DNA of 64,000 bases from Homalodisca vitripennis (taxonomy: Eukaryota > Arthropoda > Insecta > Hemiptera > Cicadellidae). The stretch is taken from assembly GCF_021130785.1 (NCBI RefSeq), contig NC_060213.1:134182001-134246000 (forward strand). Reading direction: 5' to 3'. Below, one piece after another: positions 55,330-64,000 of this stretch (positions are counted from its first letter, which is position 1; each line of letters begins with the position of its first letter). The notes under the pieces were generated by a model, which saw only the letters and a program-made list of their open reading frames with translations, had not been told where the DNA came from and did no database searches. A program made the translations under genes and the position numbers.

Positions 55330-55510
55330 ATTCAACATACCTATCAACTTGAAATGTTGCATGAAGCTTAATTTATATATAAGCAACATCAATAAAGGTG
55401 CATAGCACCCCATGTGATTTGGCTGAGCGTTAGCGTTTCTTTAAATTGGTCTTATGGGTAACATGATGGCAACGCGACAACCAAAAAATAAATAAATTTG
55501 TAAGCAAACT
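55330..55510 (-). repeat. GCTCAGCC-family dispersed repeat (minus)
   Basis: The reverse complement reads TTTACAAATTTATTTATT ... GTTACCCATAAGACCAAT, then AACGCTAACGCTCAGCCAAA and CACATGGGGTG, the same order as at 3350-3460. Confidence 0.7.
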
Positions 55511-55965
55511 GAGTGGATCATATCACAATATGACAATCATATGATCATATGATAATATAACTTGTGAAATACAGTAGTAACACATGCTTTGCATGCATCC
55601 TCAGCGAAGCCTTTTTTTTATTGTGAGCCTTATTCATTGTAAATCCAAAAGTACAAAATTGATTTGTATTGTGTATGTGTAGTGAGTGAAAGAACTGCGA
55701 GTAAATTTAGGCAACAAAAGCGTATCCGATGTGAAATTTTTACCTCGCAAAAAATGTACAGCTACATGTTTTGAAATACGCTAAAATGAACGATTATTAT
55801 AGTTTATTAAATGTTATTAAATTTCCAACCGCCTAGGTTATATATTTATTTGTTATTGCTCGTCAATTTGTATTGCTTGTTATTTCATTGTTTTTGGGTG
55901 TTGCAAGCAAATAACTTTGCAAAAGAATTTGCTTGAAAATGTGTTAAAGTTGTACTCTTTGAAAG

Positions 55966-55967
<2 letters not shown>

Positions 55968-56018
<51 letters not shown>
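55968..56018. repeat. (TA)n microsatellite
   Basis: About 51 bases of alternating AT/TA. Confidence 0.97.
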
Positions 56019-56021
<3 letters not shown>

Positions 56022-56542
56022 TACACTACTTGTTGCACACTTGGATTATTTATACATAGACTATTTATTTATTTGGTTTGGGAATGTAAGATTCTATTGT
56101 TTACCACTTCAGTATTTATTACTTAATATTGTAAGAACTATTTATTTTTATTGTTATAATTATTTATGCGCTATCTATTTATTTATTGATTGTAGTCTCT
56201 TAGAATTTTAATGTATTAGTTATTAAGTTTCAAATTATATTGCTTGTTTCTCCTACAGTATATGTTTATTTATTATTGCTTGTAAATTTGTAATGCTTGT
56301 AATTACATTGTTTTTGTACGTATTAGGCCTACTTACTGTTAATGCTGCTTTATTCTAAGTAATATCATAATAATCTGGCGGTACACTATTTATTGGTATA
56401 AACTGCTTTTTACTGTTTTGTAAATTTAGTTTAAGTGAAGACAATCTTATAGGAATATGAATTGGACAAGGAACATTAAAGATAACGGTAATTATGATTC
56501 AACTGAACTCCCGCATGCGCCGCTTGAGGTGCATATATATAT
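56019..56542. other. no gene recognised
   Basis: Very AT-rich, with repeated TATTTATT words. The open frames here are low complexity. Confidence 0.45.
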
Positions 56543-56792
56543 AAAGTAAAAGTAAAGTAAAGATGTCTTATTTTAACAGCGAAGTTAGGGCTCAGAAGCC
56601 CTTTCTAATACTTAATCTGGGGACCAACCGCTTAAAGGTGACTTCCGAACCACCACCAATGGCCGGGCAGGCGGGCTGCTTGCAAGGACAGGATCGCCCA
56701 GCGGTCACTTGGATAAGTAGCAGCCACGCTCGACGTTGTTTGATCCGGTTATCTTGCGATAACCGTTGTACCCGCTACACTGCGTCATTGGC
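56543..56792 (-). mobile_element. 5S-rRNA-derived SINE, near-complete copy
   Basis: In reverse orientation: tail AAAGTAAAAGTAAAGTAAAG at 56543, body through AAGTTAGGGCTCAGAAGCCC and GTGACTTCCGAACCACC, head GCCACGCTCGACGTTGTTTG. The C box has changed (ACTTGGATAAGTAGC in place of GGTCACCCATCCAAG on this strand), so its promoter is probably weakened. Confidence 0.8.
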
Positions 56793-57360
56793 AATATATG
56801 TATTTTGAGAAAATAAAGAAGACTGAACTTGAACTTGAAAATGAAATGGAATATTTTTTCACGAATAGTCTTGCCAAATTATCATAACTGTTTTAGTGGT
56901 TACCGCAATGCTTTTGTATAGGATTCCGGACTGTACGGTAAGGATAAAATACTAAACGATCTGACAGATTCCAAGATGATCTCTGGCCACGAGAGTAGAG
57001 TTGTTCGTGTAATCCCCATAAGTAAATTAAGAACCATCCTCACGCCTTGTACAAAAACAACTCGGATTGTACCGCTTTTTTATGGAGCTTTCTTCTAGTC
57101 CTGAACAAAAAAGTAGAAGGGTGCATGGAAGCCCTTATCGGCCTCTGATGACCGCGACAGGCCTTTGTATGGCATGCTGCTATCTCGGTGTCGCGAGGTG
57201 AATACCAACAGAATAGAATATATCTGTGGGCAAGCCGACTGAAAGATGGGCAGATGGCTGAATGGGCTCTTGAATACCAAAGTCTCCCAACTGAGTTAAG
57301 GAGGTTAGTGAACTAAATCATCTCACCTCTAACTCAGGGTTTTCGACAGCAGTAAATCGT
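56793..57360. other. no gene recognised
   Basis: A TGAACTTGAACTTGAAAATG tail-like run at 56822 may be the end of another retroelement. Otherwise unrecognised. Confidence 0.35.
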
Positions 57361-58012
57361 GTTTCATGTAGTTTAGATAACACAGAATACTTGCTATGGA
57401 TATTGGCTTTGCGTTAGCAAAGCCTGTGACTCAAGGGTTTGGAAAATCATCATTTCTGCCTGTCTTTTCTGTTTTCCACTGGATATTCAAGAACGAATTG
57501 ATCATAAGATTTGGAATGTTCCTTGAAATGTAACGATTTCAAGTTTGAATTTTAGTTTCCAAGACAAACAACCAAATTCGGACCAATCGTGTACAGGTGC
57601 AGAAGATGGTCATCATTACAAGATCAACTGTACCTGCTGACGAATTGTTGAGATTCTGAGCGAAGTTCTAAGACCAACCCAAAAGTAGACCAACCCGACC
57701 ATAGGCATATAAAGTTTCATGTAAAATCTAAAATTCAAACTTGAAATCGTCCTCGAGATGTAATTAATCTGCATAGACGCTCAGCCAAATCGCGAAGGGG
57801 GACATGGCCATCATTAAACATGACGTTGCATATGTAAAGTGACATTTCAAGGAACATTCCAAATCTTATGATCAATTCGTTCTTGGATATCCAGTGGAAA
57901 ACAGAAAAGACAGGCAGAAATGATGATTTTCCAAACCCTTGAGTCACAGGCTTTGCTAACGCAAAGCCAATATCCATAGCAAGTATTCTGTGTTATCTAA
58001 ACTACATGAAAC
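57361..58012. mobile_element. near-perfect palindrome / foldback element, 171-bp arms
   Basis: 57361-57531 and 57842-58012 are inverted copies differing at one base in 171. Inside, 57533-57555 and 57729-57750 (CTAAAATTCAAACTTGAAATCG) continue the pairing. The right side has about 90 extra bases (57751-57841) carrying CGCTCAGCCAAATCGCGAAGGGG. Each arm holds the smaller palindrome GGCTTTGCGTTAGCAAAGCC. There is no transposase, so it is either a non-autonomous foldback element of the GCTCAGCC family or a recent inverted duplication. Confidence 0.8.
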
Positions 58013-58904
58013 ACTTGCGCATGTGCGTGTGAAGGCGGCCATTACGAGACCTGCTATACGGTCGCTATATAACCACAATTAGCAACAACATCGCTTCTAG
58101 GGTAATTCATCGCTATTGCTGCCCCGCTTCGCCACAGTAATGGGATAGCAGGAACTGCCCGGGGCCAGCAAGGTATTTACAATCGGGCAAAACTTTTAGT
58201 CGCACTTGCAAAATGATTACGACCTTTTTATTGAGCCTATTACCTTTTCCCTGACAACAGCCTGTTTTTTAATGGGCGTTTTGCAGTAATTTCTTGTAAT
58301 TATAATAAACGATGTTCTTGTGTTGACAAATTGAAGAAAATAATTATGGGTGGTAAAGTGTACGAAGCCATTTACAGGGTTGAAAAGGAACTGTGCAAAA
58401 TTGATGTTAATTTATAAAACAATTGAAGCCTGCATAAAACAAATGTTACACTTCAGTGTTTCAATGTAATTCTGACAGCAAATTTAATATGAACTAAAAA
58501 AGAAGTTGTAATGCATAGGAGGCTATCGAGCGGAGTTTAAAACACAAAACACGTCTTCTGGCTTTGTGGTAACCGTTTGATAACAGGTTTTTATCCGTCA
58601 ACCAATCAACCGAGACAAAACATAACCTTATCAAAAAACATACCCTTGCTACTGTTGCAACAGTCAGCTGTTTAAGCAGAGGTACCAACTGTTCAGTTTT
58701 CCACACTTCTTCAGTGTCGCCTTGATATTTGCAAAGGTAACTATGCTACGCATACAGCACATCCTACGCATAATAATAAACTGTAACATCCACGTGGGTT
58801 AACTCTTCACTATATCCTTTGAATATGTGAGAATAATAAACTCATGTAAATCAGTGAACATGTATGGTGGGTAAAATTATGACTTGTGAGTGGAATACTA
58901 TGAC
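58013..58904. other. no gene recognised
   Basis: 58020-58200 is GC-richer unique sequence; the rest is AT-rich. The minus open frame 58494-58706 is unrecognised. Confidence 0.4.
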
Positions 58905-59370
58905 TACAGGTATACAGTGCATTGAAAGTAAAACTACGTTTCGTGACTAATAACTCCTGCCTTCTTCAGGCGTCAAATCATGAGGTTGTGTCAGTGGCAT
59001 ATAAATGTTTATATTCTATATATTAAATCCTTTATGTTTTTATTTAATTGTAACATTTACAATTAAATCATTGTTATTTTGTAGCTGTGTTGTATCATAA
59101 TTTTTTACTTGAAAAACTCCTTACTTGATATTAGACGTCAGTTACAAATTTATTCTTTTAGCCTCTTTTTTAATGTGTGTTTTTCACAATGCGTCTAAAT
59201 GGGTTACCTTTTAGATGAACAACGTTTTTGTTTCTAACATTGACTTTGATTTGTTTACTAACCTCTGTTTGAATTCTTTATTTTCTTGACGGACATTAGT
59301 GTCTCAATTGTTTACTTTTTACATTTTTAACCTAATAATTTACGATTCCAGAAAAAGAGGAGATACACCA
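58905..59370 (-). mobile_element. decayed PLE 3' region
   Basis: On the minus strand it ends with GACGCCTGAAGAAGGCAGG ... GTCACGAAACGTAGTTTTAC, the CTGAAGA..GAAACGTAG pattern of PLE termini but without a good stem. Upstream broken frames (NKEFKQRLVNKS) could be the end of the element's protein. Assignment is by pattern only. Confidence 0.4.
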
Positions 59371-60269
59371 GTTCTCGAAATGTCGTGTTTCTCATAACCA
59401 TAACCATGACCGATGTCCGTAATTCTGTTTTCTTCTCAAATCATCATTCTTCAGTAATGAATTTTACCCGAAATTTTTATCCCTCAGGATTCAAGAATAA
59501 AAAATTGTATTTTTCCAAATTTAAGATTAAAAAATTATTATCCTTGGTTGGATTTTTCATTACTAGGGAATTTAAGAAGTATTCACTGTGAAAGCCTGTC
59601 TCAACACCCGATTTTGACAGCTTTCCCTTGGCTTCGGTGTCCGCCAGCGAACACTTGTCGCAGCGCAGCAGGGTTCCCGGGAAACGTCCTGTCCACACCC
59701 CGTTACCCTAACATGTGTAGGCCGGGGTCGGGGTGTCTGTGTCTATTTGTATCTTTATAGCTCCACGCCCTGGCCAGATGTGCGGAGGTTCGCCCTGTCA
59801 CGTCCGAGGGCGCGAGGGTCGAGGTCGAGGGTCGTCCCTTTGTTTTTCAACGATGCGGGAGTAAGGAAATAGGGCTGTAATTGTTAGAAACATTTCCCAT
59901 CCTTCACAGTTCAAGACCTTTTCCCTAATGCTGGATCATGAAACGTCCTTTGCTTCTAAGAAGGTCCAAACCATATTTCCCGTTTTTGCCATGGGGTTGG
60001 TGAGACCTTCGTTGCATTCGCTCAGTTGTAGTTGTATTGGTGTGATCTTAGATGAGCATTTCCCACGTTTGACCATAAAGCAATGCCACAAGCAGGAATA
60101 GGAATACTCTCCGGGAGGAGACAGTCCGGGAAGGAATGTTCTCACCACCACTAGGGCCGGGGTCAGAGAGGCTGAGAGGAAGGCATTCCGCGATAGGCGA
60201 GATACCGTGATACTGAGGACAATGCGCGGTCTCCGCTGTCGGTGTAAAGTCACAACTTGATTGTGCGGC
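59371..60269. other. no gene recognised
   Basis: 59600-59840 and 60100-60250 are GC-rich, with open frames on both strands (for example 59936-60253 minus). No domain or splice-bounded exon was identified. Confidence 0.35.
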
Positions 60270-61330
60270 TATGATCTCAACTCTAGATTCCTCTATCACC
60301 TTCAGCCGCTTTCTTGCGAGAGCTCCGACCTTTTGAGGAGATTCAGATTCCTCTACCAACTTGTTAAAAATTTCTTTCTAGATATCATACCTAAAAATTA
60401 CAAATTCCCTTATCACCGACAGCTGCTTTCTTGCGAGAGCCTTGACCTTATGATGAGATTCAGATTCCTCTAACATCTTTGTTTTTAATTTCTTGTTAGA
60501 AACCATCATATCTGGAAATTTCAAATTCATCTATCACCTTCAGCTGCTTTCTTGCGAAAGCACTGACCTTATGAGAAGATTCAGATTCCTCTAACAACTT
60601 TCTCTTTAATTTCTTGCTAGAAACCGTCATATCTGGAAATTTCAGATTCATCTATCACCTTCAGCTGCTTTCATGAAGAGCTCCGAGAGCTCCGACCTTT
60701 TTGAGGATATTCAGATTCCTCTGAAATCTTTTTTTTTAATGTCTTACTAGAAACCATCATACCTGTAAATTTCAAATTCCTCTATCACTTAATTTCTTGC
60801 AAAATTCTTGAACACAGAAATATATATTTCTCTTACACCTTCTACTGCTACATCTTTCTTGCAGGGAACCTGTGCACTTGAATAGATCCAGATTCATGTA
60901 TTATCTTCTCTTACTTCTTGATAAAAATTTAGATAGATCAGGAATAAAGATTTTACTATCTATTCTGATAATGTATTTACACAAATTTTGGATACTGGAG
61001 AAAACCAGATGTTTCTATCATCGTCATCTATATGTAAATATTTGGAACTGAAAAAAAACCTGAGTCTTCTATAATCGCATGCTAATTTCATGCATAACTT
61101 GCAATAGTAGAGACATCTAGGTTCACTTATCTCTTGTGATAATTTATTGGTACAAATTTGAATACAGAACATATCAAGATCCCTCTATCAACTCGTGCTA
61201 ATTTCTTTCGATACTGAAGAAGTTCGGATTTCTTTGATATCATATCTAATTTCTTGCAAGGAAAGCTGAATTCTGAGGAGATCAAGGTTTCTCTATAACA
61301 TTCTTTGCTACATTCTTGCAAAAAATCGTA
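60270..61330. repeat. degenerate ~125-bp tandem repeat
   Basis: Units at about 60285, 60405, 60525, 60650 and 60770 share ATTCCTCTATCACCTTCAGC, GCTTTCTTGCGAGAGC and AATTTCTTGCTAGAAACC-like blocks. Past 60800, decayed pieces (TTTCTTGCA, TCTATCA, GAGGAGATC) continue to about 61330. The unit architecture shows strong divergence from left to right. Confidence 0.75.
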
Positions 61331-62139
61331 AAAAACTAAGTAAAGATAAGGAACCAAGTCCAAACGGCTCCATGGCAACACCCTTACTTGAATTTAAATG
61401 GCTTTTATCTAAATGGGCATTTACAATTAAACTATTTACTATAGAAGTCAAAATGTGTTATTGTAAGATTTTTTATCTAATTATAAGTGTTTATTTTCAA
61501 AGATACACTTAAATAATTCATTTATATAAGAGATATGACATGATTTATAGAGCTTTTTACGGATATTTCAAGAAGTATGTGTGCAAATATTACATTTAGT
61601 AATTTGTTAAATGTTGTTTTTATAGGACTATTAGAACAATATGTTGGTCCACATAAAGACTTTAAAAGGATCTATTTTCTGGCTATATTAGCCGTATTCA
61701 TAGGAATATATAGACAAAAACGGCGACTACATAAACACATACGACAATATAAAATTGAATAGTATAAATATCTAATAGTTGAGACAAATCGTCAGCACTG
61801 ATCTAAATTCTTTTTATAGGACGCGATGACGAACGTACAACCACACAAAAAGTGGTTAACAATAAGCGCACTTATTTTGGTCAGAGTCCAAAACATAATG
61901 TCATCACTTCTAGAACATAGGAACAAATAAGAATTTCCTTCTGGAGGAAATTTTGAAGCCGTGTTAACTCACAACTCTGGCTTACAACAAGTAACAAAAT
62001 GACTTTTCGCATTCGGTTCCAACTTTACCTCCAGATGTGTCTCCTGACAGAAACCCAGCTATTATGAAGTAGATTAACTTGGGTTTGAAAAATATACAGT
62101 TTAACAAAAACACATTAATTTTAAAAAGAAGAAGAGGCG
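61331..62139. other. no gene recognised
   Basis: AT-rich sequence. Open frame 61577-61762 (+) is unrecognised. Confidence 0.45.
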
Positions 62140-62345
62140 ACCCTATTTTATATAATTTTGTACCAGCCCTCATGAGCCACTGGCTGTGCGAGGAATTTAC
62201 GAAACAGGATATGAGGGAAAGTCGATACAGTACAAGGTCGATCTGACTGACAAAAAGTGCTACGGTCATAGACAGGATTTGAACCTGCGGTCTCACCATC
62301 GCAATTCTACATACCGACGCCTTAGACCACTCGGATACCGGCTCA
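62140..62345 (-). mobile_element. tRNA-derived SINE, minus strand
   Basis: On the minus strand the head CCGAGTGGTCTAAGGCGTCG ... GCAGGTTCAAATCCTGTC has the A and B boxes of a Leu/Ser-type tRNA. The body GTAGCACTTTTTGTCAGTC, then GACCTTGTACTGTATCGACT, matches the SINE at 18390-18610. No 3' acceptor pairing is seen, so it is a SINE and not a tRNA gene. Confidence 0.8.
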
Positions 62346-63114
62346 CCCAGAGATCACAGACATTACATGGTATCACTGATGGATGTCGACTCTTAACAGA
62401 CACTAGGCACACTCTGGTCAGTTCTTTACGCTCATTGGCCTAGGATAGAGCCACACATGCACCGACCCCGTCATAGCAATAAATGCATGTACCGACTGTG
62501 ACCAATATCTCCCTTAACGGCCGACTAACCGTCGTACTCCATCTCGGCACAATGGCACATTATCTCTGTATGGCACCCGGAAATTGCCGCAGAGCGCAAA
62601 CCGGAAATTGGGACACCGGAGCGAGACGCACTCTTTGTTTACAGTCGCAAAAAATTTATAAAGGGCGTGCGCATATGACGTATCTCTCGATGGTTCAATT
62701 ACCACAATACTTTTCCGCTATTCTACGTCAACGCTTTTTTAATTGGTCTAATCCCTGTGATCCAACAGACTGCGTAGCGACGCTAGCAACAACAAACTTA
62801 GACTACCACATGTTCAAATCAATAGTTAAATACAGTGTGTTCTACAAACACATCTATTGAATGCTACAAAACATTATTAGTATGTGAATTACCTTACCCA
62901 TCCTGAATTTCCTGTCACTCCGGAAGCAGCGCTAAGGTTCTTATAGGACTAAGTGCAATTTATAACATTTCTTGAACAAAATCACACGTTGAGACATGCA
63001 CCATTATCGAACTCGATCTTATTTGTGTGGAAATTTCAGGTCTGTAGCTAAGTATTTTCTCGAGATAACCCGCGAATGACAGACAGAAAGGGGATAATTT
63101 TTTCCAGTTTCCTG
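62346..63114. other. no gene recognised; a possible core promoter
   Basis: 62480-62700 is GC-richer and ends in AAATTTATAAAGGGCG at about 62650, which is TATA-box-like. An open frame (62483-62860) is unrecognised. 62960-63110 includes a GACAGACAG-type run belonging to the next repeat. Confidence 0.3.
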
Positions 63115-63260
63115 AATGACAGGCTTCGCCAATGCTCAGCCAATGCAACCGGAAAGAAGTTAAGAAATTGTTTGTAGCAGGTATTATGAAGGGTATTAAT
63201 GATTATAAGACCATTTCATAATTTCATGCGAAGGTCTGAAGAGTTTCGAAAAGGTTTGAT
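63115..63260 (+). repeat. GCTCAGCC-family dispersed repeat
   Basis: AGGCTTCGCCAATGCTCAGCCAATGCAACCGG, then AAGAAGTTAAGAAATTG and GGTATTAATGATTA, aligns with 53185-53310. It is preceded by GAATGACAGACAGAAAGG. Confidence 0.65.
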
Positions 63261-63814
63261 AAGCTTATTGTCATAAAAGAATAAAAAAAAATGAATAGCA
63301 AGGAAACTACATAAAAGTTCTAAATCAAAAGTAGACTTATTGATTTGCCTCTTACACGAAATTTATTTGATTGGCGAGGAACTTGGGGAAATGAATCCCT
63401 TTGATGCATTTTAATCAGACTAAAATAGTTACAATAGATGCAAATAAAAAATGTGAAAAAAAGAAAAGTTCTCCCAATTAAACTTACGTCTAACAAAAGT
63501 AACAACTCAAAAGAAGAATACTGTATCTAAAACAATGACATCTGAAAGTTATTTACTGCAGATTGTATCTGAGTAAATACACGTGATCTGTTCCCAAGTG
63601 CGCTGCCAACCGGCCTCACATTATCCGAGCTGTGGACGACAAACGGCCGATCTCTTCCGCTCATTAACGGAACACATTTATCAATTACTGCTCTCATTAA
63701 TTACTTCGCCATCACAAACTGGCAGAAGTGCTCGAACAGCGGTCAGACTGGGTCGTCAAGCGGGGTGGCCTCTGATGACTGATCGCTTACACACAGGCGA
63801 TAGACAGAGAGTGA
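63261..63814. other. no gene recognised
   Basis: 63260-63560 is AT-rich; 63590-63814 is GC-richer with no recognised feature. Confidence 0.4.
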
Positions 63815-63862
63815 GGACTACCACAAGGATTGTCCTTGGGACCGATGTTGTTCACTATTTTC
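63815..63862 (+). pseudogene. isolated LINE reverse-transcriptase motif remnant
   Basis: Sixteen codons read GLPQGLSLGPMLFTIF, matching the GxPQGSxLGPLLFxIY block of LINE reverse transcriptase. A stop lies directly before it in this frame and similarity ends within a few codons. Confidence 0.6.
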
Positions 63863-64000
63863 TTTCCGTTCTGCTGTGTATAATTACGTGTTATTTAATC
63901 AAAGGGCGTGTAAACCTAACATAACAGACGAATATAAGGTTTTGTTAGTATGAAATTTGTTAATCACATTGATAACAGGATTTAAAATGTTTTTCAAAAC

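Noticed and set aside
58905..59000. Functional hammerhead in the 58905 PLE remnant (also 34376-34420 and 51900-51970)
   Set aside because: CTGAAGA-like and GAAACGT words are present but the intervening sequence does not form a convincing stem.
62483..62860. 125-codon open frame as a gene
   Set aside because: No domain recognised. The TATA-like word at 62650 lies inside the frame, not upstream of it.

Overview
This window looks like the repeat-rich, mostly non-coding DNA of an arthropod nuclear genome, most likely an insect. The evidence is AT-rich sequence with spliced-gene signals, no compact coding, and a dense mixture of Jockey/CR1-like LINEs, Penelope-like elements (PLEs), Tc1/mariner and piggyBac remnants, foldback elements, SINEs and tandem arrays. 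A short TTAGG-type run also fits insects. A hemipteran such as a leafhopper or sharpshooter is my guess from the overall repeat style; it is not shown by the sequence. Most apparent open frames are fortuitous or lie in transposon remnants.

Only one piece of cellular coding sequence is reasonably supported: a 62-bp minus-strand exon at 43121-43182 with good splice sites, resembling part of an integrin alpha beta-propeller. If correct, much of the window may be intron of a minus-strand integrin-alpha gene. A second possible exon (19833-19913, minus) is weak.

Layout. 1-10 kb: a 5S-rRNA-derived SINE at the edge, copies of a family marked by GCTAACGCTCAGCCAA, three inverted-repeat elements (4238, 4711, 6799), a LINE 3' end (5288-6255), a large foldback element with a nested LINE (7900-9325) and a PLE terminal repeat. 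10-22 kb: quiet AT-rich DNA, a foldback relic, a 19-bp minisatellite grown next to a SINE/PLE junction, a LINE, a dispersed repeat called R1 here, a tRNA-derived SINE, a piggyBac end and a 17-copy array of 116 bp. 22-37 kb: PLE pieces, a complete 5S-SINE, a 375-bp tandem array split by a LINE, a SINE-tail tandem array, an inverted R1, a PLE with a GIY-YIG endonuclease end, and a 27-bp minisatellite. 37-50 kb: the integrin-like exon beside a 62-bp tandem array, a full-length but broken mariner with TA duplications, PLE pieces and a second PLE GIY-YIG remnant. 50-64 kb: two LINE 3' ends, another PLE terminal repeat, a 5S-SINE, a nearly perfect 171-bp-arm palindrome, a degenerate ~125-bp array and a tRNA-SINE.

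The strongest biological threads are (1) PLE 3' segments whose conserved core (CTGANGA, a covarying stem, GAAA, a short palindrome) matches the hammerhead ribozyme known from Penelope-like elements; (2) a SINE family whose head derives from 5S rRNA; (3) foldback elements and near-perfect palindromes; and (4) six very short isolated reverse-transcriptase motif remnants. I did not find a new multi-gene system. No search or alignment could be run; all similarity statements come from reading the sequence.
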